A DNA stretch of 64,000 nt from Artocarpus heterophyllus (taxonomy: Eukaryota; Streptophyta; Magnoliopsida; Rosales; Moraceae), in the NCBI GenBank assembly GCA_025403435.1, contig JAJQZP010000473.1:62001-126000 (forward strand), in the 5' to 3' direction. Positions 42,340 to 54,437 of the stretch are shown here, piece by piece. Positions within the stretch are counted from its first letter, which is position 1, and each line of letters opens with the position of its first letter. The translations under genes were made by a program, and so were the position numbers. A model generated the notes under the pieces. It searched no databases, was not told the DNA's origin, and saw only the letters and a program-made list of their open reading frames with translations.

Positions 42340-42850
42340 AAAAAAATAAGGGTCATTAATACTAATGACTTCTAAATTTTAGGATCTCTTATACCTTATC
42401 TCCTAACACTTTGAAAATCTTCACTTTTCTCTCTAAACTTTTAAAACTCTTCACTTTGTCCCCTAAACTTTAAAAATCACCATTCTGTCCATTGAACTTT
42501 CAAAGCTTCTCACTTTGCCTTTGAACTTTCAATTTTTCATTCAAATAAATATAATGAAGCTCACTTTAGAATGATAAAATTTCATTTTTGCCTCTATAGG
42601 TGATCCATGTGAGAATCACGTAGGCTTAATTTTATTTATTTGAGCAAAAAATCGGATGTTCAAGGGGTAAAGTGAGGAACTTTGAAAGTTTAGGAAGCAA
42701 AGTGGTGATTTTTAAAGTTCAGGGGATAAAGTGAGAAGTTTTGAGAGTTCAATGAGACAAAATGAGGATTTTTTAAATTTAAGAATGTAAAATGAGATAG
42801 ATACTAAAGTTTGAGTGCCATGTTAATAACTTAAAGAATAAATTAAAAGC
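42340..42850. mobile_element. Long-inverted-repeat element with about 190-bp arms
   Basis: The left arm (about 42365-42530: TTTGTCCCCTAAACTTTAAAAATCACCATTC, GAACTTTCAAAGCTTCTCACTTTGCC) is mirrored by the right arm (about 42655-42830: GGCAAAGTG-like words, GTGGTGATTTTTAAAGTTCAGGGGATAAAG). The middle (about 42570-42640) carries GATCCATGTGAGAATCACGTAGGC. A second, interrupted copy is at 59130-59880. No coding capacity, so it is non-autonomous. Confidence 0.8.
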
Positions 42851-44750
42851 TAGGAAAGTAAAAGGCTTTTATTATATGTTATTACTTCCGTATTGTATAC
42901 TTGTTTGGCTGTGAATATGAGAGATGTATCATAATCTAATTATGCCTTAGAGCTTGTTTGTTAATGGAGAAAATGGGGAGGAGCCTTATAGGGGTATGAA
43001 GATTAAAGGAATGAATTTGGAACTATGTTGTTTGGTAGATTGGGGGGACAAGAGAATGGATTTCATGAGTATTTCAAGTCGTCACAAAATTAAAAAATAA
43101 AAATAAAAAAAACTCAATTTTAATTTCTCCTAAGATAAAAACGCAAGAAAAATCAAACCCATGGTTCGATTGAGCAATTCAATAAAGTGGGCAATCGATA
43201 ATTGTCGCAATGAGAAGAACTAACGTAGTCAATAACCATTTGCTTAATTTATTTTCCATTTTCTTCCAAGTCAATAACCATTTGCTTAATTTATTTTTCA
43301 TTTTCTTCCTAAAAGTCCGTAATGTTTTTCGTTCGAATAATAGAATGCAAATTATTGGTAAAGTTTTGGATTTAGTCTTGTTAATACTATTCTTTTAAAT
43401 TAATGAATTTGCTAAAGCCAACTTAGTTGATCATACATATTAGAAAGAAATGTTACACTAAAATTAAAAAATTTACATGAACAAAACAAAATGAGGACCA
43501 TGGACTATAAGATTAGGGAAAACAAACATAGTATCGTAATTGATATATTTCTAATCAATTTTGATAAATTTTTTTAGAGTTATTTTAACATGAATCTCTA
43601 GAGAATATTATACTGGTTTGGTCTAGATGAGAATAGATAGGGCACAATCCAAGGAAACGGTTACATCACCAGTTGTCCATTTAGATTTGATATATATATA
43701 TATATATATATATGCATTACCCTCAAGAAAAGGAAACATATTTAGAAAGATAACAAAACAAAGAAAAACTGAAGTATGAAGTGGCAACAAAATGACCAAA
43801 ATCTTAAAGGAATCAATATTTAATCACACACGCCAAGTGGAGAAGGAATTTAATACTATATCTTACCTTCAGCAAACTCATAAAAAAGGAAAAAAGATGT
43901 TTAGAATCTCCTAGGAATTAGTATTTAATCACACACGCCAATTGGAGAGAATTTTAGTGCTAGATCTAACATTCAACAAATTAATTAAACACGACTTGGG
44001 GGTGACAAAAATATTGATAAAAGATCGCACACAATCAGTTACAAATCAAGGAGAGACCAACTCAAACTCCAACAATCATGGGATGCTAATAGAACAACAA
44101 ACTCTCATACAACAAACTTGACACAAGAATTAACTGTCTCTCATAGGTTCATAGCTTCTAGAGTTCCAAAATTAATATGCTTGAGGGTCTTTTTTCTTTA
44201 GAAACCTTACTGGTAGTGAAGGCTTAAAAACTGTTGGATCTGGTCAGAAAAAAAAAAAAATTTTTGACAAATTTGACGACCAAAAGATAGATACCTATTG
44301 ATAAATTGTCCATACGTTAGTGCTTTGTTTCAAGAAATGATTTCTTTCCTTTAGAAATCATTCCTTCCTTGTATTTTTATTATCGTCGGTTAACATATTT
44401 AGTAAGGTTATTTCTTGCATTTAAACTTGTTTCTGGTTTTGTATATTGTTCAAGTGTGAAATATAGCAAAGTACTCTATTTACATTCTTTTTTTTTTTTT
44501 TAATACCACGAACCTTACAGAGCACGAGGACAAATGATAATAGGAAGATATAGAGTATTGATAGAGATGCATCATGTATGGTAAGCCACATGACAAATTT
44601 ACTAGTCCTTTTTCGCTTGGAAAAAAAAATATAATGCAATTGTACAACATAATTACCATTACATTTACTATTGAACTAACAAAAGACGACTTACAGCAAA
44701 GTGGAAAATAGTTTTGATAAAACAGGAGTTTAAACAGAGGACGTTATATA
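42851..44750. other. AT-rich intergenic DNA
   Basis: Two copies of AAGTCAATAACCATTTGCTTAATTTATTTT(C/T)CATTTTCTTCC at 43226 and 43266 (about 40 bp apart, tandem), a TA microsatellite at 43690-43714, and two copies of AATCACACACGCCAA(G/T)TGGAGA at 43822 and 43927. No gene. Confidence 0.55.
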
Positions 44751-44865
44751 CATGAAGGAAACAAAATGAGGCAAAAGCTTGAAGATTGAAAGATGCATCA
44801 TACATCATTTAAACTACTTCCTGAAGTGTGAGGTTCTAAATATCTACAGGCAGTCCTTATCTACT

Positions 44866-45953
44866 TTTAACAGAAACCACTCTTATCATAGAAACAAGCC
44901 CAACGCCATAATCTGTCTGCATCATGAACGATGAAGACTTTACGCTTTTGGGTGTGAAGATTGCAGGAGACCAACAGTTTATCGCTACCTTGCATTGGAA
45001 GTTCATTGTTCTGGATGACTCACCATATCGACTATGGGTCCGATAGAAAACTGTTTGGTCCGAGCAGAAGCACGTTTAAACCCACTTGAGTAATCAACCA
45101 TCACATATATGTCGACAAATAATGTATAGTCAATCCACTCATAATCACTAGAGCACACAAATAAAGCAACATAATCGTTCCAAATCGAGAGCTTTACCCA
45201 ACCGTTTACCTCTATCATGAACTTCATATCATGTAGATCTGGGTATAGTAACCAGGATAATCCTGCACCACCCAGTAACAAACGCCCTCATGATATACTG
45301 CATCTTGATACAAAAATTCTGATATGTACATGTCTTCAGGCAAGATAAACTCCATCCAAGAATCTGCGCCTAGTGTGTGTCCCTCAGCTCTTAAAGATTC
45401 CAACACGAATAGCAACAAATTTATATTGGTTGGCTTTGAAGTCGTATCCAAATTCCATTGTGAAAGGACGAAAATCTCTAGCGGGGACTTGGTATTGGAA
45501 GAGGCTTGCATTCCCGCAGTACTGGATTGCATACCATTATGGTCTGAGGATCTAGAACTAGGCAAATGATACCATCACAATGATGAGCCTTCTGCCACCT
45601 ACCTAGCCTATTTTGACCTTCTTCCTGAGGAGGTGGTAAGTCAAGTTCTGCGGTGATAGAGAGAATGTGATCAACGTCGTGATCCTTCGATGTTGTGACC
45701 AACGAGACTATGTCCCCTTGGCAATCTATCCCATTATGGTCGTCATGGGGAAGTGTGTGAAAATTAAGGATGAAGAGGATCTCTTCTTCGTATAGCAGAG
45801 GTGTTTTGCTACGAATGAAGGATCATCGACAAAACCAAAGATAAGGGAGTACCATAACTTGCATACACGCTTAAATTGCATCAAAGAGTCGGCAGGTACC
45901 CAAGACACGATTTTCTCCAAACCCTCCTACGGAAGATGGTGGAAGCTCGACAT
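44866..45953 (-). pseudogene. F-box/FBA gene, disabled
   Basis: Paralogue of the gene at 20817-21989. From the ATG at 45953 it reads MSSFHHLP and then a TAG stop. The F-box follows (KIVSWVPADSLMQFKRV, then FVAKHLCYTKKRSSSSLIF). The FBA region is spread over shifted frames: ILSITAELDLPPPQEEGQN, HHCDGIICLVLDPQTIMVCN, GADSWMEFILPEDM, AVYHEGVCYWVVQD, LSIWNDYVALFVCSSDYE, and a tail with a further small deletion before KSGFC. At least one nonsense codon and three frameshifts make it non-functional. The 3' flank (44755-44850) keeps the GATTGAAAGATGCATCA block of its relatives. It retains the conserved 5' UTR intron donor context near 46535. Confidence 0.88.
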
Positions 45954-46099
45954 ATCTGTTGCAAAATCAAATCCAATTAAACCACTTGACTAGATTAGAA
46001 AAAGAACTTGCTTGTTTCTCAGGAAAACAAGAACCTGATTCTAACCTCGAATGAAATAAAATTCAATGTTCAAATGTTGGCAGGACAAGAGGTCTTAAT

Positions 46100-46262
46100 A
46101 GGGAGTTTGGCACTTTAATTTCAACTCATCAGTTCTAACTGTGAATAAAATAAAGCTCTCAGTAGTTATAATAAAAAGCAAAAAGTTGTAATGGTATAGG
46201 TTTCATATGCTTCAGTTCTTAAACTTAAACCTTCAAATACAACTGAAGTGATAAATGGCCTA
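46100..46262. mobile_element. MITE in the 5' intron/flank of the F-box pseudogene
   Basis: GGGAGTTTGGCACTTTAATTTC...AAGCTCTCAGTAGTTATAATAAAAAG is inserted in sequence otherwise parallel to the flanks at 22100 and 49090. The family matches 42067-42240. The right end lies near AAATGGCCTATAAATCAAGG. Confidence 0.5.
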
Positions 46263-47544
46263 TAAATCAAGGAAAAAAAAATCCACACTCTAAATTAATT
46301 TTGCAATTCTCTCCCCAGTTTATCAATTTCAACTAGAACCGGGTCTAACCTAACTCTAATGTACCAACACTTTCATTTTCATAGAAATTTCATCTGTTTT
46401 CTCTTTTGCTGGGACTGTAAGTCTGCAACAATGTCTAACCCTAACCCTAAAAGTACTAATAAACTTCATTTTCGTAGAAATTGCCGAAAAGTAATCATAG
46501 AAAGAAGAAATTACAGAGGCTAAGGTGAGAAGCTGACCTTAAATCCACAAGAATGGTAAACTCGGAGCTCCAAAAGGATTTTGCTGGTGAAGAAGCTCTC
46601 ATTCCCTGCTGAAACGATGCTTAATTAACTGGCGAGTGGGTTTGTTGCTTCCAAGTTTTTACTGTGGTTTCTGAATGGGGCTCTATGGGTCTGCACTTTG
46701 TTGTATCATTTAATGGATTGGGTCTCCAGAAATTTTTTGTTTTTTCTTTTTTTTTTGTTCCTTTAAAAATTTGAAATTCAAAATTGAACCACATTCTTTC
46801 TTTTTCCAATATATATAATTGAAAACAGAATCATGGCTTTGTAAAAAGAAAACTAACATGGCAAATATATCATAGCATGGAATGAATTGATCTTTAAAAG
46901 CCTATATACCTCAAATATCAAAATGATTTTTTTTTTTATTTTTTTTGTATTTAACTTGCTCTGTAATTTTTTTGGTTAAAGCATTTTAAAGGGACGTTTG
47001 AGAAACTAGTTTTGAATCAATAATTTGAGCTTAAAATACTAGTAATTCAAATTTTGTAAAAGAAAAAAGCCAAAACTTTTTAATTCAAACCAAAAGTTCG
47101 AGTTCCAATTAAAAAATGAATGGTAAGAACATCGTGACGTGGACTAATATCATCTCTTGAAAGTTCAGAACGGTAGCTTATATTATATGTAATAGGTTTA
47201 CATATAAACCAAGGAACTGAGCCTGTGAAAAAAAAAAAAAATCATAAAACATCATGAAACTGAAAACCTTTATTAAGAATAAATGAATTGGAAGGGAATA
47301 ATAATTTTACTTTATTAGACTCATGAACTTTTAACATGTTTGTTTCATGATACTCACCAAAATAAAATGAAATCATGACAAAGGTTACAAACAACGCATT
47401 CCATTTAAATACTTGCTGAAAGAAAGTCCAGAAAATTGCTGATTCTGTATGGTCAACCTCTTTGTTGAATTTAAAATGAAAAATTAAAACCACTGTTATG
47501 CAATGTTGCATGTCCTTTTTCTTTAACGTCCAGAGTAAAGTGGA
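46263..47544. other. F-box pseudogene 5' flank and AT-rich spacer
   Basis: 46263-46560 parallels the 5' region of the paralogues (duplicated CTTTCATTTTCATAGAAATTTCATCT / CTTCATTTTCGTAGAAATTGCC blocks). Two tandem AACCCTA telo-box words sit at about 46437. 46600-47240 is AT-rich. 47242-47544 joins the truncated F-box frame below to unrelated DNA. Confidence 0.5.
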
Positions 47545-48949
47545 AAATAATAATGGATAGTTATCACGTTCATAATCTCTGATGCACACAAGTAAAGCAA
47601 CATAGTCATTCCAAACCGACAGCCTCACCCACTCTTCCTCAATATCACTTGGATCTGGGAATCTCGTGACATAAAATTCCTCATCGGACATATCAAAACA
47701 AAGGATCATGTCATAACCCTCAAAATCCCACACTGCCCAATAACAAACTTCCCTATGATATACTGCATCTTCATACACAAATTCTGCTATGTCCATGTCT
47801 CGAGGCAAGATAAACTCTCTCCAAGAGTCCGTACCCAGTGTGTGCACCTCAACTTTCACGGTTACACAATTCCAAATTGCAACAAATTTGTATTGCTTAG
47901 CTCTGGAGTCACATCCAAATCCCATGGCTGAAGGAAGAAATTCCCCAACATTTTGGGCATAATTCTTTCATGGAAGAAGCTTGCATCCCCGCAATACTGG
48001 ATTGCACACCATTATGCTTTGAGCATTTCGAACTAAGCAAATGATCCCATCAGAATGACAACGAAAACGCCACCTACCCAGCCTATCATGGCCTCCACCC
48101 CGAGGAGGTGGTAAATTGAGTTCGTCGGTAACGGAGAGGATGTGATCATTATCAAGATCACCATTCAATATTGTGACCAATGAGAATATGTCTCCTTGGC
48201 AGTCTATCCCATTGTGGTCGACATGAGGGCAAAGGTGGGTAAAAATTAAGGATGAAGTGGGACCTTTTCTTCATATTCCAGATAGTGCCGACAATTTCAA
48301 ACACGGCATGATGACACGATGTGAAAACGACATGAGATAAACGGGTTTGAACCGCATGTTTATTAATTCGGTCATAAATGGATTGGCACGAATAACACAA
48401 AAATAAACGGGTTGGATTCGTGCTAACACGTCTTACACGCCTTAATACGTTTAATCAAATGGGCCGCAAACGTTTCGACACGACACGACACAACCCGCCC
48501 GTTTATAACACATTTAAACTTAAAAATAAAAATATTTGAAATGTTTGTAGCAGGTTAGTATTAATTAGATATTGTGTTTTTGTTAATTTTCTTTATTGGC
48601 TATTTTTTAAATTTTTAGTTATTTGGGTCGTAAACGTGTTAATCGTGTCATGTCATGACGTGTTACGAGTGCCATAGACGAGTCGTGTTCGTGTTTGCAT
48701 TGCTAGCATGTTTATTAATCGTGTCGTGTTTGTATTCAGCCTAAACGTATCGTGCTGCAAACGTATCAACACGAAGACGAATTTGACTACCCTAACTTCC
48801 TAGGGGTGTTTCACTACAAAAGCTGGATCATTGATGAGACGAGAGATAAGGCCGTACCATGAGTTGCTAACACGCTTAAATCGCATCAGCGAGTCAGCAG
48901 GCACCCACGACTCCACCACTTCTTTGGGAAGATGGTGGAAGCTTGACAT
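47545..48949 (-). pseudogene. F-box/FBA gene, split by a hAT-like insertion and 3' truncated
   Basis: Third paralogue. The ATG at 48949 starts MSSFHHLPKEVVESWVPADS, and the F-box continues to an altered FVVKHP-like end near 48810. The coding text then stops at a transposon (about 48285-48815) and resumes near 48284. It reads SSLIFTHLCPHVDHNGIDCQ, DIFSLVTILNGDLDNDHILS, then a TGA near 47965, MGFGCDSRAKQYKFVAIWN, HTLGTDSWREFILPRDM, AVYHREVCYWAVWDF and VWNDYVALLVCIRDYERDNY. After about 47545 family similarity ends, so roughly the last 100 residues are missing. The 684-bp open frame at 47242-47925 is therefore an F-box fragment fused to unrelated sequence, not a new gene. Confidence 0.88.
48285..48815. 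mobile_element. hAT-like non-autonomous element inside the F-box pseudogene
   Basis: Text typical of the short plant hAT-like elements: ACACGA/CGTGTT-rich arms around an AT-rich core. Left end CCGACAATTTCAAACACGGC, right end, reversed, GTAGTCAAATTCGTCTTCGTG. It interrupts the F-box frame between TCTTCATATTCCAG and ACTTCCTAGGGGTG; TTCC(A/T)AG-like words on both sides may be a decayed 8-bp duplication. No transposase. Confidence 0.65.
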
Positions 48950-49400
48950 TTCTGCTTCCAAATCAAATCTTATTTAAAAACACGACATAAGTTAGGAGAG
49001 AACTTGTTTGTTTCTCAGGAAACAAAAACATTATTTTAAGCCCGCTGAATAAAATTCGACATCCAAATGTTGGCATTGGCAAGACAAGACATGTTAATCA
49101 GAAAAACAAAAGTTCCACTTTCTAAAGTTTACGTTTTGCTATTCTTTTTCATTTCATCTATTTCCTCTTTAATTGAAACTGAAACTAGGTAAAAACCTAA
49201 CTCTACATGTACCAAACACTTCCATTTTCGTAGAAATTTCATCTATCTTCTCTTTATCCGAAAATGTAACTATGTCTAACCTTAACCCTAGATATACTAA
49301 AATTTCATTTGACAGAGATCATCATAACATAATCATAGAGAAAGGATTCCCAGCGGTAGAGAGAGATGAGAAGCGGACCTTAAGATAACAGGAAGAGAAA
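48950..49400. other. 5' flank/intron of the third F-box paralogue
   Basis: Parallels 21990-22400: the CTGCTTCCAAATCAAATCT acceptor area, duplicated CATTTTCGTAGAAATTTCATCTATC blocks, and a donor context AAG/GTCCGC at about 49378. Confidence 0.55.
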
Positions 49401-50689
49401 AAGCTCGGAGCTTGAATAGCGCTATAAAATTCTGCACAAAATTCGAGGCTAGCTACTGCATTTTGCGAATTTAGGATGTAAAGCTCTCCTTGTCCCCTGC
49501 TCAAACGACGCTTTGATCACCGATTCTCGTTGGTTTATACCCTCCAAGTCCCTTAGGCGCTTTAGAATTGGGCTGTGTGAGTTCAATCATGTTTTGAGTG
49601 TATGGGTTGGGCCTCTGGAAACTCTCTCTTTTTTTTCCAAAAAAAAAAATGAAAGTTAACGAGACGTGTGCCTTTTTTTTTATTTGTAGAGTTAAATTTC
49701 ATCTCTAGTTTATAAATATTCTTTATATATCTCAATATATATATATAAAGATATTAATTACCGAAATAATAATATTGTTAGTTTTAATTTATCTTTTACA
49801 ATAATTAGAATATAACCATTTAAGATTTCAAAGGGATCATGATATCATTATGTTTAAAAAAAATCCCTAAAATCAGATAGTTTGTTGTTTAAATTTAAAT
49901 TAGTATCAAAATAACGATTTTAAAATTTTCTCAGCTAAAAGATAGATTTTTTTATATAGAATCACAATTTTACTAATAAGTTAGAATTAAGATGTTGTAA
50001 TTAAATTAATGATATAGTATTTATTAAATTTTTTCTGTGTCTGACAGTTTATATAATATACGTAATGATATTCATTTTAAAGACTTCAAGGGGTAATGAC
50101 AATTTTGTTTTTTTGGTAATAGGTAATTAAATTAACAAAATAGTATTTATTAAGTTTTTTTATGTGTTTTATATATTATATAATTGATATATCATTAAGT
50201 TAATGATACATAATGATAATGATATTTAATAAAATTTATTTTTTAAGACTTGAAGTGATAATGATACTTCCTATTTAGGAGTGCTAATGTTATGGATTGG
50301 TAATACAAACAATATTACATTGAATTAATGATATTCATTTTTTATTGCTTCTTGTATTTTTCTTTTTTTTTGAAATTCTATTTTAAATAATTTGATAACA
50401 TAGATGACTTTTTTTGTTTACGTTACATTGTAATTAATTAAGTATATATGTATTTCTCTATTATCATTTTTTTCAACAACTCAACTATGAGAAAAATAAG
50501 GAGATTTGTTTAAAAAAATACATGATAAAGTCTACTTAGAGAGTATTTTTTAGATTCTCAATAAATATAATTTAAAAAAGACATATAAGTGATATTTGTA
50601 AAACTAAAGTAAATTTTAATTCACTTCTTAAAAAATAATCAGAGTGTGTAATTTAAAAAAAAAAAAAAAAGAGAGAGAAAATTTCTGAA
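49401..50689. other. AT-rich intergenic DNA
   Basis: No gene. 49990-50230 holds a diverged direct repeat (GTAATTAAATTAATGATATAGTATTTATTAA at 49997 and GTAATTAAATTAACAAAATAGTATTTATTAA at 50124). Confidence 0.55.
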
Positions 50690-51830
50690 ACAATGCGGCC
50701 TAAGGGCCGGCAATACGGGCTTTAGGCTTATTCTTTTTTGCCTTCATATTAACGAGTATACAAACTCATGCCTTGGTCTAAAACAATAATTTCTATATTG
50801 TGTCAAGTACACTGGTGCCTCAAACGAATTTCCATCTACATTGGCAGACATCTAACCAAGAGATTTTGTTTATCTCCGAAACCGATTGTTCTGGTCGAAA
50901 CTACTTTTTTATTCTATCCAAAAGAACATAATTAAACACAAGGACATTTGCAAGAGATCGGGATGCCAGTGTCAAATCTTAGGAATCCCTTTTCTCAAGG
51001 AAGCAAGAGAGGAAGAAAGTTTGGATCAGTTTCCAATTCATTCACTCTCATTGGCGAGGTCACATCGGCAAAAGAAGGCTACTAATCGATCCAATTCCAG
51101 CTTTTGTCCCAAATGAAGTTGTTCTTGTTAATATCATATATGTGTAATAATTCCCTAATTAATAGATATGGACTAACATTCGTGGATGGAAAGTGGAAGA
51201 CGCCGATTCTTTTTTAGAGAAGGATGGGTTAGATGGAATAGTTTTAAGCCTCTCGCTACCCCATGGGAAACTCCTGACTTTCTTGATTAAAGAGAGGCTT
51301 TGTCAACAAAATATTCAAATCAGCATGAAAATCCTAGTTTAGAAGATACGTCTCGCTAAGCTCTCTCTTGGATTGTGAAAGTTGTGCAAAAGAAGTTGGG
51401 CTACCTTGCCTTGAGAGCTTCCCCGGTTACTGAGTCTGTGATTTCATTGTAAGTATTTGCTTCCATCTCGAAATGCTCTTTCATGATTGTATGTACACAA
51501 GTTCTCGCGCATAAGCATAGCCATATGATGAGTTGAAAGCTTCAGAGGTGGGGAAAACCCTCTATAGTCTAGCAAGAAGAGAGACAAAAGATTTTATTCA
51601 TGTCTCTACACCTATACCTAGTGTATCATGGTAGGAATTGATAAACGACTTTCTATCTCCATTGAAGTGAAAAGGTTGCTTGATCGATATATGGGATATA
51701 CATGAAAGGGCAATGCCACAAGGCAGCTACACCTGCTACACTTGTCCTAATCAAGCCAAGAATATTTTACATTGGCACTATACTTTTGCTTTCTACCCGA
51801 TCCCGACATAGTGCTTCACTTTTAGAAACC
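50690..51830. other. Compositionally distinct segment, possible mitochondrial DNA insertion
   Basis: GC content rises and the text changes from A/T runs to the balanced, AGAAAG- and GGAAG-rich style of plant mitochondrial intergenic DNA (for example GAAGCAAGAGAGGAAGAAAG at 50999 and GGGCAATGCCACAAGG at 51707). No organelle gene is recognised, and the short frame at 50886-51116 has no known motif. The organelle origin is a guess. Confidence 0.25.
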
Positions 51831-51839
51831 TTATCATAC

Positions 51840-52070
51840 CACTAGGGTTAGCAATTTGTGCTGGTGGATTAGATTCATGTCATGTTGTGACTCCTAATAA
51901 ACCCATTATCTTTGACACAAATACGACCCATTTAATATTCCTGTCAAACCATCAATTAAATGGGTTATCAACAGGTCTTGTAACCTGTATATAACTAGAT
52001 TCTTCAACCTGTTTAATTAACTCTAAAGAATTAAGCGGCAGTAGGTTAACATCCTGTAAACAAAAAACTT
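51840..52070. mobile_element. hAT-like element relic
   Basis: Starts CACTAGGGTTAGCAATTTGTG, then has CATGTCATGTTGTGACTCC, CAAATACGACCCATTTAAT and AAATGGGTTATCAACAGG, the wording of the short hAT-like elements at 53242, 54767 and 58060. The right end is unclear. Confidence 0.45.
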
Positions 52071-52898
52071 GTTCATCGGTTTCAATGGAAGAACATACGA
52101 CAATTCCAACTCATTACACAACATAACCAATATAGAATAAAAAAAAATATATCATTATTTGGCTTCGGCTGCCTTGGCAGGAACATGGGCAGCAAGAATT
52201 TCTTCAAACTTCAATTCTTTCTTCAATCAAGCTCAATTTTCGTTGTTTTAATCTGTACAAAAAAACTAAACAATGTTACTACAAAAGCAAATAGAAAAAT
52301 AACCCATAGATTAAAGAAGCATTGCTTTCACAAACTAAAAAAGAAAGCCCTAACTTTTTCCTCTAAGTGAGACATTTGATATAATCGACTATTTTCAAGT
52401 AATCAGCAAGCTAAACACAACAAAAGTTCTTGTCCCACTTTCCAAAGATCAAAAAGACGAGAGGAAAAAAATGTATGTATCACATATCTAAAACCAAATA
52501 AAAAGAAAAAGAAACTAACTCACAGTCCACAAATCAAAACAAAAGTTAGAGAACAAAATCAACCTAGCCACAAATCAAAACCAAATTAAGAAAAGCATAA
52601 TTAACGTAGAAGCCATTGATTTGCATATTGAATACAAAAAATAAAATAAAATAAAATAAACATACTACTCATATATATTATTCAGTTATAAAAGAATAAA
52701 AAAAAAAAAAACCACCAATTCAGGTTTTGTGCCAATATTAAATCACGCATGCGTATTCAAAGAACAAAAAAAAAAGAAAAAAAGCCTAGCCAAAATCTGG
52801 AGAGATAGGTGAAAAAATACTTGGCTGAGAGAACTTGACGGCGCTTAAATGAAGATTGGACTGAGATGAACTCAATAGCTGTCAAAGAAGGAGAAGAA
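52071..52898. other. AT-rich spacer
   Basis: No gene recognised. The frame at 52185-52370 is low-complexity and unsupported. Confidence 0.5.
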
Positions 52899-54200
52899 TG
52901 TTGAGACGACAAAGCTCAAAAATGAATAAAATGAAAATAAAATAGACACAAATATTTAACGTAGTTCACTTAAAATTTGGTTACGTTTACAGGACAAATA
53001 TAGAAGGATCTCACTATCAAATGTAGTAAAAATAATCTTCTTTAGATTATTAGGAGAGAACAATAAAAACCTTTCTCTTTAAAAAATAAGAGAAATACTT
53101 CACACTTATCACTCAAAGAAAGAAAACTCTTATAATTAGAGAAAATGAAAGAATGAGATGAATGAGAATCAAATGCAATATGAGGTAGCATGGAGTTCTA
53201 TTTATAAGCAAACTCATCTTTCAACTACCCATCTATCTACTTAGGGCTGGCAATTCGTGTTTGTACGTCGTGTTCGTGCCAACAGGTTTATAACACGACA
53301 CGATTAGACTAAACACAAACACAAACACAACACAATTAACAAACCTATAACACGATACAATTAAAAAACACTTACTATAAATTTTTTTTATGTAAAATTT
53401 TTTAAAAATTTTGACTAACAATATTTTAAAAAGTAAAAGAACACTTACTACAATTTTTTTTTTATATAAAATTTTTTAAAAATTTTGACTAACAATATTT
53501 TAAAAAATAAAGTTCTTTTACTGTATAAATTTTTTTATTTATAATTTTCAGTAGAAACTAAACTAAGAGGCCTTTATTAGTAAGTATTATTGAATGTTTA
53601 AATTGTATTTTTTTTCAATCTTTAAATTTTAACTAGCTAAGATTGAACACAACATATATTGAAGCTATCTAAAACTTCACGCGTGTGAGGAGAAAGAAAC
53701 ATGCTTATGTAGACAAGAATAAGAGAAAGGCTCTCATTTTCTTTCCATGTGGGACTCTTGGTAGTGGAAATTTCAAAACCATAAAACCATAATAAATATA
53801 TTAGAAGCCCTTATTTGGCATCAAACATTCATTCAGCAGGGTGGTGGGATGGTGGTGTGAGTGCAACCTTGCATACCTCATGTGCAAGGTTTGAATTTAT
53901 GGCCCAATTAATATACGTGCGTTCTACATTTATTTTCGTGTTATTCGTGCCAACCCATTTATGGCTCAATTACTATACGTGCGTTCCAAACCCATTTATC
54001 TTGTGTCGTTCTCGTATCGTGTCATATATGAAATTTCTAGCTCTATATCTACCACATTTCCATCTGCCACATTTTCCATCTACTATTTTATTTTCTTCTT
54101 TCAACACCTACCATTATATTTTCAACAAAGAAGACTTCAACAATAGAGGCTTCAGCAATGTCAACAATGGTGGTTTTAACAATGAGGGCTCTTAATTTCA
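52899..54200 (-). repeat. Copia 3' LTR, interrupted
   Basis: Matches 57352-57800 in two pieces: 52899-53241 and 54046-54200. Shared words include AAATAGACACAAATAT, GGATCTCACTATCAA, GAGTTCTATTTATA and AACAATGAGGGCTCTTAA. The minus-strand start TGAAATTAAGAGCCC is preceded by the purine run AAAGTAGGAGAATG (54214-54201). Frames at 53815-54195 come from LTR and insert sequence. Confidence 0.85.
53242..54045. mobile_element. hAT-like element in the copia LTR
   Basis: Inverted ends TAGGGCTGGCAATTCGTG and, reversed, TAGAGCTAGAAATTTCATA. Flanked by TATCTACT (53234-53241) and TATCTACC (54046-54053), an 8-bp duplication with one mismatch, as expected for hAT. The inside is AT-rich with a direct repeat (AAATTTTTTTTATGTAAAATTTTTTAAAAATTTTGACTAAC at 53379 and again at 53450) and no transposase. 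Confidence 0.82.
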
Positions 54201-54437
54201 CATTCTCCTACTTTGAGATTTGATTGAGAATCAATCATGTCTCCATACTGTCCTTTCTATCTTACCACTACTATGCTGCTTACATCTCTGTTAGGCCGTG
54301 AGAGGATCTACACCATACAAACTTGGCAATGTTGATTGGCTTAGTTAAAACATCTGCTAGGTTGTCCTTCGTATGGATTTTTTGCATATCCGCACTTCCA
54401 TCCTCCACTACTTCTCTCATGAAGTGATACTGAGCAG
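54201..54437. other. Copia 3' internal end
   Basis: Non-coding region between the RNase H frame and the 3' LTR, in minus orientation, including degraded RNase H C-terminal codons (FHFRAKYIAAQYHFMREVVE-like reading near 54400-54460). Confidence 0.5.

Noticed and set aside
46430..46455. Telomere-like AACCCTAACCCTAA
   Set aside because: Only about two units; it is a common telo-box in plant 5' regions, not an interstitial telomere.
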